Shown here: in pieces, positions 22,844-30,821 of the stretch
Layout of the letters: the number at the start of each line of letters is the position of its first letter
Position numbering within the stretch: position 1 is the stretch's first letter
NCBI RefSeq assembly: GCF_019303475.1
Contig: NZ_JABLSI010000024.1
Span: forward strand, 1-64,000
DNA from: Streptomyces sp. JJ38
GTDB taxonomy: Bacteria; Actinomycetota; Actinomycetes; Streptomycetales; Streptomycetaceae
DNA length: 64,000 bases
Reading direction: 5' to 3'
The notes under the pieces: generated by a model
Seen by the model: only the letters and a program-made list of their open reading frames with translations
The model's database searches: none
Told to the model about the DNA's origin: nothing
Program-made: the position numbers and the translations under genes

Positions 22844-25120
22844 TCATTCGCTCGCGCGCATGTCCTGGACGACGAAGCGGAACTCGCTGGTCACCGGGTT
22901 GCCGTCGGCACCGCGCAGCCACAGGTGTTCGACATCGGGAATCATCTCCTGCACCTGGACCAGGGCGTCCGGGTCGGAGACCTTCCGCAGCAGGCGGATG
23001 ATGCCGTCCACCATCATCGAGCTGTGCGCGTCGCAGAAGACCGGCTTGAGTTCGCCGGGCACACGCACGAACGTGTAGCGGGGAACCCCCCGCGACTCGA
23101 ACAGTTTCCGGAGGCTCGCGCCCTTCCCGGCGGCCGGCGGCAGCTGCCGGACCGGGAACTGCCACGTCCGACGCTGTACGACGACGTCATCGAGGCTGAG
23201 GCGCCTTTGGTGTTCCCCTTTCGGACTCAGGGAGAAGGTGCTGGCGAACGCCAGGGACAGGAACTCCCCGATGAAGTCGCAGAGACGGGCCAGCGGCTCC
23301 CCGGTGGCGTCGACGACGAGCACCTCGCCGTCCCGGTCTGCCACGGTCATGCCCACGCAGCTCAGCTTCGGTATCGCGTGGGCCACCACGGAACGGGACC
23401 ACAGGGTCCAGTACTTCTGCTTGTCTGCGATGTAATGGGCTGGCGGTGGCGCCGTCCGGGGGGTCTTGCGGGGCCAGTAGGCCGGGAAAGCGGGAATGTA
23501 GCGCTCGGACGTCGATGCTTCGATCAACTCCTCGATCCTCCCCGGCCTGGGTTGGGTGTCGAGGCAGAACCGGTAGTCGAGCGGGTTGGCCGCCATGTGC
23601 AGTTCGCCCAGGACCCACGTGTGCCGCTCACCGTCGCTCGCCAGCATGAAGTCCGGGCTGTGGAGCCGGGCGGCCGACCAGCCGTACCGAGGTGTGGCGA
23701 AGACCTCCAGCCAGCGCTCCCGCAGGGCCTGGGTCCGGTAGGTGACGGCTGCGGCCGTGGACTCCCGCGGCTCCGATTCCTCCAGAACGCGCTGGACCTT
23801 CGCGTGGACGTCAGCCATCACGCGTCGGGAGAGGACGCTGCTGCCGTCCGGGGCGAGAACGGGGGCCAGCTCGTCGAACACCGCCTCGAAGGAGTGATCG
23901 CCCTCGGCGAGTGCCTCTCGTGCCAGGCCGTCGATCTCTTCGGCCACCTTCCACGTCACATACCGGCTGACCGCCATCAGGAGTTCGAGCGGGCCGCTGA
24001 GCTCGGCCACGGCCCGGGCTCCCACGACCGCGTCCCAGTCGACCGCGACATCGTGGTACAACAGCGTCCTGCTGTCCGGGTCGACCTCCTTGAGGACCCG
24101 TCGCTCGTGGCCGGTGGCTTCTTCGAATGCCTCACCGAGCCGGTTCATCGCCTCGATGGTCTTTCCAGCGTCCCCCAGAACAACGGACACCTCGTCGCGC
24201 AGGAGCTGAAGCTTCCGCAAGCTGGCCGTGAGCCGCGAACGGAGTTCGCCCTCCGGAAAGCGGGAGAGCTGAGCCATGACATGGGCCTCAAGACCACGCT
24301 CGTTGGGGAGCTCGAACCCCCACCACAGGCAGTCGGCCTTGTGGAGCTGCCGCAGCACCGGCTCGAGACGCTCACGCGTCCAGGGCTCCCCGTCACCCGA
24401 TGATTCCCGGAGCACCTCCAGCAGCTCCGTAGCGTGGTCCGGGCCGGTGGCGAGGCCCTCCAGCACACTCTTCTGATCCGGTGTCAACCGGAGCGGACGC
24501 CGACGCGGTCGGAGAAAGAAGTCCCCGTCGAGCACGCCCACTTCGCTCTCGATGACCGGCAGGTACCACCGCACTTCGGGGTCCGCGGTCCAGCTCTCGG
24601 TCAGCGCCGCGATCGCCCAGGGCTCGAACTCCTCGTAGTGGCCGACCCGGGTACCGGTTCCCTCGGCCCGGGCGGTCGTGTCCACGGTTGGGTCGATCTC
24701 CGCCCAGCCGGAAGGCCCGTAGAAACCCACCGTCTCGTTCTTCGTGGCGTACCGCTGGACGTACGCGCCGAGAGCGAGCAGCTTGTCACGGTAACGGGCG
24801 GGTTTGCGCCGTGCGGGACCGACGCCCTCCACCCCGTACCTGAGCAGCCAAGAGTTGACGATGGTGGGGTTCTGCCAGCTCAGCGCCTCTAGGAGCCAGG
24901 GGTCAGCGGAGACGTCCTCCAGCAGCGCACACAGCTTGTCCACGTCACGTCCGGCCTCCTCGGCCGCTTTGATGAACTCCAGGAGCCGGGTCACGGGCAG
25001 GCCCGCGGAGCGGAGCATCGCGACCGGCCACAGAGCCCAGTCTTCACTGAGTCTGACCAACGGAATTCCATCGCCCGCACGTGTGTAGCCGTCCGTGCCG
25101 TCAGTCTCGGCTGTCATCAT
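22844..25120 (-). CDS. LanB-like protein (lantibiotic dehydratase N-terminal/glutamylation domain only)
   Basis: About 758 residues; ATG 25120 or 25117 (AGGTGG just upstream), last gene of the right operon. It matches the large N-terminal domain of class I lantibiotic dehydratases: VGFYGPSGWAEID near 135, mid-chain helical repeats, a region with LHSPDFMLASDG and WVLGELHMAANP, then VPRYTFVRVPGELKPVFCD and EMIPDVEHLWLRGADGNPVTSEFR at the end, a typical terminus of this domain. The ~300-residue SpaB_C glutamate-elimination domain is absent. Family members move Glu, or other amino acids in PEARLs, from charged tRNA onto peptides. No precursor peptide lies nearby, so the acceptor may be a nonribosomal intermediate (inference). 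Confidence 0.82.
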   Translation of the reverse strand: MMTAETDGTDGYTRAGDGIPLVRLSEDWALWPVAMLRSAGLPVTRLLEFIKAAEEAGRDVDKLCALLEDVSADPWLLEALSWQNPTIVNSWLLRYGVEGVGPARRKPARYRDKLLALGAYVQRYATKNETVGFYGPSGWAEIDPTVDTTARAEGTGTRVGHYEEFEPWAIAALTESWTADPEVRWYLPVIESEVGVLDGDFFLRPRRRPLRLTPDQKSVLEGLATGPDHATELLEVLRESSGDGEPWTRERLEPVLRQLHKADCLWWGFELPNERGLEAHVMAQLSRFPEGELRSRLTASLRKLQLLRDEVSVVLGDAGKTIEAMNRLGEAFEEATGHERRVLKEVDPDSRTLLYHDVAVDWDAVVGARAVAELSGPLELLMAVSRYVTWKVAEEIDGLAREALAEGDHSFEAVFDELAPVLAPDGSSVLSRRVMADVHAKVQRVLEESEPRESTAAAVTYRTQALRERWLEVFATPRYGWSAARLHSPDFMLASDGERHTWVLGELHMAANPLDYRFCLDTQPRPGRIEELIEASTSERYIPAFPAYWPRKTPRTAPPPAHYIADKQKYWTLWSRSVVAHAIPKLSCVGMTVADRDGEVLVVDATGEPLARLCDFIGEFLSLAFASTFSLSPKGEHQRRLSLDDVVVQRRTWQFPVRQLPPAAGKGASLRKLFESRGVPRYTFVRVPGELKPVFCDAHSSMMVDGIIRLLRKVSDPDALVQVQEMIPDVEHLWLRGADGNPVTSEFRFVVQDMRASE

Positions 25121-25257
25121 CACCCACCTGTGAGAGGTTCATTGAGTTGGCCACGGTCCGAGCTCTGCCGTGTCGGCACAACGCGCCCGTCCCACGGGGA
25201 CGGGCAGGGGTCCGGCCCGCCGTGCGCAGCCGGAACCGACGAGATCGCCGGTGCTCG

Positions 25258-26592
25258 CTACCGCTCTTCCACCTGGGCCTGGACCAGGCCGGCGAAGCGA
25301 TCCAGCCCCTCTTCGATCTGGTCCGTCGTGACGCTGCTCCAGGAGAACCTGATCTGACGATGCCCTCCGCCCCCGGCGTAGAAGTGACGCATCGGCACCC
25401 AGGAGATCCCGAACTCGGCGGCGGAACGGCGCAGGAGATCGTCGTCCACCGTGAAGGGCATCGTCAGCACGGCGAAGAAGCCGCCGGCCGGGATGTTCCA
25501 CGTCACCGGTGCCGGTCCGGCGGCGGAGAACCTCGCCGCCAGCCCCTGAAGCATGCACTCACGGTTGTCGGCGTATCGACGGTTCTCCGCCGCGACCGCG
25601 GTCGCCAGGCTGAAGTCGTTCTCGATCAGCTTGCCCGCCACCACCGCCTGCGTGATGGAGGACGTGTTCACGCTGACCATGCTCTTGACGACGGACAGTC
25701 TGTCCGCGAGGAGGCCGTCGGGCCGGCCCGCGCGCCAGACCGGCTGGTCCGCCACGACGTAGCCGACGCGTGCCGAGGGCATCACCGTCTTGGCGAAGGA
25801 GCCGAAATACACGACGCGCTGGGCCCGGTCCAGACTCTTGAGTGTCGGCAGCCGGGTGTCCGTGCCGAACAGTCCATAGGGGTTGTCCTCCAGAAGGAGC
25901 ATGTCCTCCGACTCCGCCAAAGCGAGCAGCTCATGGCGCGTTGCAAGGCCGAGGCGCGTACCCGTCGGATTGGAGTAGTCCGGAACCAGATAGCAGCCAC
26001 GCGGCCGGAGCCCCCGCGATCTCGCTTCCCGTATTCGACGCCGCAGATCCTCCAGGTCGATGCCGTCACTGCCGGTACGCACCGGGAGGACCGGCACGTC
26101 CAGGAGCCCTGCCGCACCCGCGAACCCGACGTAGTAGGGCGACGCGGCGAGCATGACGTCCTGCGGGCCGACGCACAGAGTGCGGATGACCAGCAGCATC
26201 GCCTCCTGGCAGCCGACGGTGACGACGATCGCCTCCGGGTCGGCCTCGATCTCCTCGTCCACCGCCAGATGCCGGGCGACGATGTCGTGGATCACGCCCT
26301 TCGTCCGTCCGTACTGGAAGAGCGTCCGCTGGATCCGTTCAGCCCCGTTCCCGTGGCCCCGCGCTGTCGCAAACCGCCGGTAGGCGGCCAGGTAGCGCTC
26401 GATCTGCTCCGGCTCCACGAAGGCGTCGGTCGGACGCCCGGCAGCGAAGGAGATCGCCTCCGGATAGCGTTCCGACACCTCGTTCAGCAGTTCCATGGAC
26501 GCCATCACCGGGTCCCGCAGGGAGCCGTGCAGGTCCTCCGCGTCGAGCCGGAGCCCGAGCCGGTCGACGGCCTCGGGCGTGCCGGCCGTCAT
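25258..26592 (-). CDS. hpgT: 4-hydroxyphenylglycine aminotransferase (Hpg pathway, step 3)
   Basis: A 444-residue fold-type I PLP enzyme whose ATG overlaps the oxidase stop (ATGA). SFAAGRPTDAF opens the N-terminal domain; PDYSNPTGTRLG holds the conserved Asn and Asp contacts, and Lys268 in GSFAKTVMPSARVGY is the Schiff-base lysine. It belongs to the MocR/KAT-like aminotransferase branch that includes HpgT proteins. HpgT converts 4-hydroxyphenylglyoxylate to L-4-hydroxyphenylglycine, commonly with tyrosine as donor, regenerating 4-hydroxyphenylpyruvate for HmaS. The adjacent oxidase and the cluster's hmaS make this role nearly certain. Confidence 0.9.
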   Translation of the reverse strand: MTAGTPEAVDRLGLRLDAEDLHGSLRDPVMASMELLNEVSERYPEAISFAAGRPTDAFVEPEQIERYLAAYRRFATARGHGNGAERIQRTLFQYGRTKGVIHDIVARHLAVDEEIEADPEAIVVTVGCQEAMLLVIRTLCVGPQDVMLAASPYYVGFAGAAGLLDVPVLPVRTGSDGIDLEDLRRRIREARSRGLRPRGCYLVPDYSNPTGTRLGLATRHELLALAESEDMLLLEDNPYGLFGTDTRLPTLKSLDRAQRVVYFGSFAKTVMPSARVGYVVADQPVWRAGRPDGLLADRLSVVKSMVSVNTSSITQAVVAGKLIENDFSLATAVAAENRRYADNRECMLQGLAARFSAAGPAPVTWNIPAGGFFAVLTMPFTVDDDLLRRSAAEFGISWVPMRHFYAGGGGHRQIRFSWSSVTTDQIEEGLDRFAGLVQAQVEER

Positions 26593-27653
26593 GCGACGAC
26601 CTTCAGACCGCGGGCGGCGCCGACATCCTTACAGCCGGCCAGGATCATGGTCTCCTCCAGTTCTGTGCGCAGCAGCCCGAGCACCTCCCGCACGCCCGGT
26701 GCACCGCCGACACCGAGGCCCCACAGGACCGGTCGGCCCACGAGCACCGCGTCGGCCCCCAGAGCGAGAGCCTTGAGAACGTCTGCACCATGCCGTATCC
26801 CGCCGTCCATGAGGACCGCACAGCGGTCCCCCAGGGCCTGGCGGACGGCGGGCAGGGCGGTCGCCGTGGCCACCGCACCGTCGAGCTGACGGCCACCGTG
26901 GTTCGACACGACGACGGCGTCCACGCCGGCCTCGGCCGCCCGCACCGCGTCTTCCGGGGCCAGCACCCCCTTCACCACCAGGGGGAGAGACGTACGGGAC
27001 CGCAGCCAGGCAACATCGTCGAACGACAGGGAGCCGTCGAAGAGGGTCTCGGACTCGGCACGCAGCGGCCCGCCACCCGGCACGCTCCCCTGGTCCCCGG
27101 GCGGGAGGTTGACAGCGGAGAGGTGGCCGGGGACCGTCAGACCACGGCGCAGATCACGTAGCCGGCGGGCCATGACCGGCAGGTCGACCGTCAGCATCAG
27201 AGCAGCCACGCCGGCGGCCTCGGCCCGCCGCACCAGGTCGAGAGTCACCTCCCGGTCGCGCAACCAGTAGAGCTGAAGCCATGTCGTCGCCCCGGTCTCC
27301 GTCACCTCCTCGATCGTCCTGGACCCCATCATGCTGAGAACGAACGGGACGCCGTGCGCGGCCGCCGCCCGGGCGACGGCCAGTTCGCCGTCGGGGTGGA
27401 ACCACCGCTGGTACGCCATCGGGGCGGTCGCCAGCGGCAAGTCCGCGGGCGAGCCGAGCAGACTGACCGTCATCGCCGGCTCGGTCGAACCGGCCAGGAC
27501 ACGCGGCACGATCCGCACCCGGTCGAGCGCCGTCCGGTTCGCCGCGACGGTCAGCTCCCGGCCGCTGCCTCCGGAGACGAAGTCCCAGGCGTCCGACGCC
27601 ATCCGCTCTTCGGCCGCACGCTCGAAGTCGTCGAGGGAGTGCATCGAAGCCAT
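26589..27653 (-). CDS. hmo: 4-hydroxymandelate oxidase (Hpg pathway, step 2)
   Basis: A 354-residue FMN-dependent alpha-hydroxyacid oxidase. ATG 27653 is chosen because GAGGA lies 7 bases upstream; two in-frame starts further up lack ribosome sites. The family signature VVSNHGGRQLD gives catalytic His252, Lys228 in VVKGVL binds flavin, and TAPMAYQRWFHPDGE and LQLYWLRDRE form the active-site rim. It oxidises L-4-hydroxymandelate to 4-hydroxyphenylglyoxylate. It is coupled by a 4-base overlap to hpgT. Without the Hpg context it could be any L-lactate oxidase-like enzyme. Confidence 0.92.
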   Translation of the reverse strand: MASMHSLDDFERAAEERMASDAWDFVSGGSGRELTVAANRTALDRVRIVPRVLAGSTEPAMTVSLLGSPADLPLATAPMAYQRWFHPDGELAVARAAAAHGVPFVLSMMGSRTIEEVTETGATTWLQLYWLRDREVTLDLVRRAEAAGVAALMLTVDLPVMARRLRDLRRGLTVPGHLSAVNLPPGDQGSVPGGGPLRAESETLFDGSLSFDDVAWLRSRTSLPLVVKGVLAPEDAVRAAEAGVDAVVVSNHGGRQLDGAVATATALPAVRQALGDRCAVLMDGGIRHGADVLKALALGADAVLVGRPVLWGLGVGGAPGVREVLGLLRTELEETMILAGCKDVGAARGLKVVA

Positions 27654-27727
27654 CGTCTGTTCCTCACCCATGTCTTTGATCACGGCAAACCCGGCCCGAG
27701 CACGTTCCGCGGCTGGCCTGTTGGCCT

Positions 27728-29254
27728 TCAGGGACGATGCCCGGCTGACAGCCGCGCTCGGTCCACCTTGCCGTTGGCGTTCAACGGCAGCTCGGGGCAG
27801 GGACGGATCACGCGCGGAAGCATGTACCCGGGCAGCTTCTCCTCCAGTTCCCGCCGAAGCGCGTTCACGTCGGCTTCCGCCCCGTGGAAGACGACGTGGG
27901 CCTCCAGCCGCCGCCCCTCCGCCTCCCCCACGGTGAACACGGCACAGTCGGCGACGGCATCGGACCGGCGGATGACCGTCTCGACCTCACCGAGTTCCAC
28001 CCGCATCCCGTGCAGCTTCACCTGGTCGTCCAGTCGGCCGAGGAAGTCGATCGTGCCGTCGGCGAGCCAGCGGCCCCGGTCTCCGGTCCGGTAGAACCGT
28101 CCGGCCCGACCGGGCAGTTCCACGAAACGCTCACGGTCGAGAGCGGGGCGGTTGTGGTAGCCGATCGCCACCCGCGGCCCACCGATGAAGATCTCCCCGG
28201 CACCGCCGCCCTCCACCGGGCGGAACCGCTCGTCCAGGATCAGCACCACGGCTCCGGCGACCGGACGTCCGACAGGGACTCGGGAACCGGAGACCGACTC
28301 CTCGTCGATCTCCTGTGCCGTGGAGAACGTCGTGCACTCCGTCGGACCGTACATGTGGAGGACGCGCCGTGGCGCCCCTGCTTCGAGGACCCGCCGCACC
28401 AGGGCCGGATCGGCCGCCTCGCCTCCGGTCAGGAGCTGGTCGACACCGCTGAAGACGGCCGGACTGAGCCTCGCGTGGAGATGGAAGACCGCCATGGGCA
28501 CATGCATGACCGTCACCGAGGCCGCTGCGATGAACTTCTCGAGCTCCGGGGCCGAGAGGAGCTGGTCCTTCGAGATCCCGACGAGACAGGCGCCGTTGGC
28601 CAGCGCGCCCCACACCTCGAACGTGGCGGCGTCGAACGCCGTGTTGGCGGCCAGGGGTATGACGTCGCCGGCACCGATCCGACAGTAGTCCTGATCACTC
28701 ACCAGCCGACGGATCGCCTCGTGGGCCACGACGACGCCCTTGGGTGCTCCAGTCGAACCGGAGGTGTACATGATGTACGCGGCCCGTTGCCCGCTCTCCA
28801 CCCTGGACAGGCCACCGCGCTCCGAACCCCGCGGGCGCAGCGCGGTGAACTCCAGCGCGGAGGGAAAGAGCTCGTGCGCGGCCTCGTCCCGGACGACGAG
28901 CTTCGCACCGGAATCCTCGAGGAGGAACGCGTTCCTGCCCGGCGGATTGTCCAGTGCGAGCGGCAGGTACACAGCGCCGGCCTTGAGTACCCCGAGCATC
29001 GCCGTGACCAACGCCGCCGAGGGTGCCATCGCCAGACCGACCACGTCTTCCGCCGCGACGCCCCGCTCCCGGAGCGCCCGGCCGAGGGAATCGGCCTGCT
29101 CATCGAGCTCCCCGTAGCTGAGTTCGCCGTCGTGGAAGCGCAGTGCCGGGGCGTCGGGTGCGCGACGGACCTGCTCGTCGAAGACGTCGGTCATGGTCCG
29201 TCCGTCCGCCCCCGACATCGCCGAAGACACCGCCGAAGTCCGCTCGGCTCTCAT
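27728..29254 (-). CDS. Free-standing NRPS adenylation domain, predicted Hpg-activating
   Basis: A 508-residue A domain with AAGGAGGG upstream of ATG 29254. Motifs: YIMYTSGSTGAPKG, FDAATFEVWGALANG, MYGPTECTTF, YRTGD, FLGRLDDQVKLHGMRVELGE and the A10 lysine in NANGKVDR. The hand-read pocket is D-A-F-H-L-G-M-T-F, again Hpg-like (DAFHLG core). No carrier is attached; the nearest free carrier gene is at 30537-30821, on the far side of the dehydrogenase gene in the same operon. With the A-T protein it implies at least two Hpg residues, or two loading routes for one. Confidence 0.88.
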   Translation of the reverse strand: MRAERTSAVSSAMSGADGRTMTDVFDEQVRRAPDAPALRFHDGELSYGELDEQADSLGRALRERGVAAEDVVGLAMAPSAALVTAMLGVLKAGAVYLPLALDNPPGRNAFLLEDSGAKLVVRDEAAHELFPSALEFTALRPRGSERGGLSRVESGQRAAYIMYTSGSTGAPKGVVVAHEAIRRLVSDQDYCRIGAGDVIPLAANTAFDAATFEVWGALANGACLVGISKDQLLSAPELEKFIAAASVTVMHVPMAVFHLHARLSPAVFSGVDQLLTGGEAADPALVRRVLEAGAPRRVLHMYGPTECTTFSTAQEIDEESVSGSRVPVGRPVAGAVVLILDERFRPVEGGGAGEIFIGGPRVAIGYHNRPALDRERFVELPGRAGRFYRTGDRGRWLADGTIDFLGRLDDQVKLHGMRVELGEVETVIRRSDAVADCAVFTVGEAEGRRLEAHVVFHGAEADVNALRRELEEKLPGYMLPRVIRPCPELPLNANGKVDRARLSAGHRP

Positions 29255-29364
29255 CTGTCGTGCCCTCCTTGGTCTGCTGCACCCCGGTCGGCCGCCTCAC
29301 ATGGCCCGGTGCGGTCATCGGTGCCGGACGCCTGTCGTGCCGTCACACACATCGGACACGCCCA

Positions 29365-30543
29365 TCAGCCCAGCCCGAGGGAGTTGGCGACGATGACCTT
29401 CTGGATCTCGGTCGTCCCCTCCACGATCGTGTAGGCACGGACCCGCCGGTACAGGTACTCCAGCGGATGGCCCCGGACCCAGGCCGTGCCACCGTGGACC
29501 TGGAACACGTCGTTGACCGTGCGCACAGCGTTCTCCGTGGCGATCCACTTGGCCTGGGCGGCCTCGGCGACGACGTCGGCCCCCTCGTCGAAGGCCTGGG
29601 TTGCCGAGTGCGTCAGCAGCCGTGCGGCCTCCAGCATCGCCTGCCCGCGGACGAGGTGCTGCTGCACGTGCTGATGTGCGCCGATGGTTCCCCCGAACGT
29701 CTGCCGGGTCTTGGCGAACTCCAGGCCGGCCGCCAGGGCCTGCTGGGCGATCCCGTTCGCGGTCGCGGCCACCATGAGCCGCCCCTTGGCCAGCATTCTG
29801 GACGTCAGGAAACCGGCTTCCGCCCATCCGTCGGAACCGCCGAGCAGCGCGCCCTCGTCGAGCTGGACGTCGTCCAGGATCACGTCGTACACAGCGCCGT
29901 CGGCCATGCCCTCGTAGCGGTGTCCCACGACGAAGCCGGGCGTGTCCGTCCGCACGATGAAGACGCCCGTGCGCTCCTCGCCGTCGGCGACCGCCACGGA
30001 GGCCAGGACCAGCGCGATCCGAGCGTCAGCTGCGTTACTCACGAAGGTCTTGCGGCCGGACAGGGACCATCCGCCCGCTCCGCGGCGCCGCGCCCTGGTC
30101 GCGGGGCGCAGCATGTTCGACCCGCCCTCGGGCTCCGTCATGGCAAGACAACGCGTGGTCTCGCCTGCGATCAGCGGGCGCAGGTACCGCTCCTTCTGCT
30201 CAGCGGTACCGTGCAGAAGCAGTTCGCTGGGTCCTTCCGCCTGGCACAGCGCGACCGGCGCCAGACGGCAGCCACTGGCTTCGGCCCGCTCGTAGAGAAG
30301 CGCCTTGGCCGCGAGGGGAGCCGACTGGCCACCGTACTCGGCAGGGTAATCGCAGGCGTAGAATCCCAGTTCGGCAGATCTGCGGCGAACCATCGCCGCG
30401 ACCGAGGCCGGTGGTTCGTCCCGCATGCTGTCGCAGGTCTCCGACTCCAGGGGAACCAGCTCTCGTCTGACGAACGACGCGAACGACTCCGCGAAGGGCG
30501 CATGCTCGCGGGCATAGCGGTCTCGCAGGGATCCGCTCAGCAT
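29365..30543 (-). CDS. Acyl-CoA dehydrogenase-like flavoprotein
   Basis: A 392-residue ACAD-fold enzyme starting at ATG 30543, overlapping the carrier gene by 7 bases. The N-terminal helical domain (to ~125), the FAD-binding beta domain (LAMTEPEGGSNM, ~145) and the C-terminal helical domain are complete. The base Glu is retained in YTIVEGTTEIQK, near residue 377, and RQTFGGTIGAHQHVQ matches the cofactor-binding helix. The coupled carrier gene suggests oxidation of a carrier-bound substrate, as in the prolyl-PCP oxidases, giving an alpha,beta-unsaturated or imine product. The local A domain looks Hpg-specific, not Pro-specific, so pyrrole formation is not expected. The exact reaction is unknown. 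Confidence 0.88.
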   Translation of the reverse strand: MLSGSLRDRYAREHAPFAESFASFVRRELVPLESETCDSMRDEPPASVAAMVRRRSAELGFYACDYPAEYGGQSAPLAAKALLYERAEASGCRLAPVALCQAEGPSELLLHGTAEQKERYLRPLIAGETTRCLAMTEPEGGSNMLRPATRARRRGAGGWSLSGRKTFVSNAADARIALVLASVAVADGEERTGVFIVRTDTPGFVVGHRYEGMADGAVYDVILDDVQLDEGALLGGSDGWAEAGFLTSRMLAKGRLMVAATANGIAQQALAAGLEFAKTRQTFGGTIGAHQHVQQHLVRGQAMLEAARLLTHSATQAFDEGADVVAEAAQAKWIATENAVRTVNDVFQVHGGTAWVRGHPLEYLYRRVRAYTIVEGTTEIQKVIVANSLGLG

Positions 30544-30821
30544 TCGGCCTGCTCAGCGTTGCGGTCCCCGCCCTCCTCGGCGGTCTGCGACAGCCGGGCC
30601 AGTTCCGTGCGGAGGGCCTCGGACAGTGACCGGCGGGTCGGATGATCCACCAGTGTCCTGAGTCCGACGGCCAGGCCGAGCTCCTCGTTGAGCTCGGCGA
30701 TCAGGCGAGCCGCCAGGAGCGACGTACCGCCGAGGACGAAGAAGTCGTCATCGTCCCCGATCGCCCCGGTTTCCAGAGCTCGCTCCCAGGCGCTGCGGAC
30801 CGAGCCGCTGACGTCGACCAT
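30537..30821 (-). CDS. Free-standing peptidyl carrier protein
   Basis: A 94-residue carrier. ATG 30821 shares a base with the stop of the free-standing C gene (TGATG). The core DDDDFFVLGGTSLLAARLI contains the phosphopantetheine Ser; it ends with an acidic tail (AEEGGDRNAEQAEC). It overlaps the dehydrogenase gene by 7 bases, so the two proteins are probably made together and may act together. Confidence 0.9.
   Translation of the reverse strand: MVDVSGSVRSAWERALETGAIGDDDDFFVLGGTSLLAARLIAELNEELGLAVGLRTLVDHPTRRSLSEALRTELARLSQTAEEGGDRNAEQAEC

Noticed and set aside
22844..25120. A classical lantibiotic locus
   Set aside because: There is no LanC cyclase, SpaB_C domain, Cys-rich precursor or LanT; the neighbours are NRPS and Hpg genes.
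25114..25138. A third copy of the shared promoter motif near the LanB-like start (CACCTGTGAG)
   Set aside because: Only about nine bases match, the ATGAACCG part is missing, and it overlaps the ribosome-binding site; probably chance.
27728..30821. A pyrrole-2-carboxyl (prolyl-PCP) trio
   Set aside because: The A-domain pocket is Hpg-like, not the Pro code, although the gene set looks similar.
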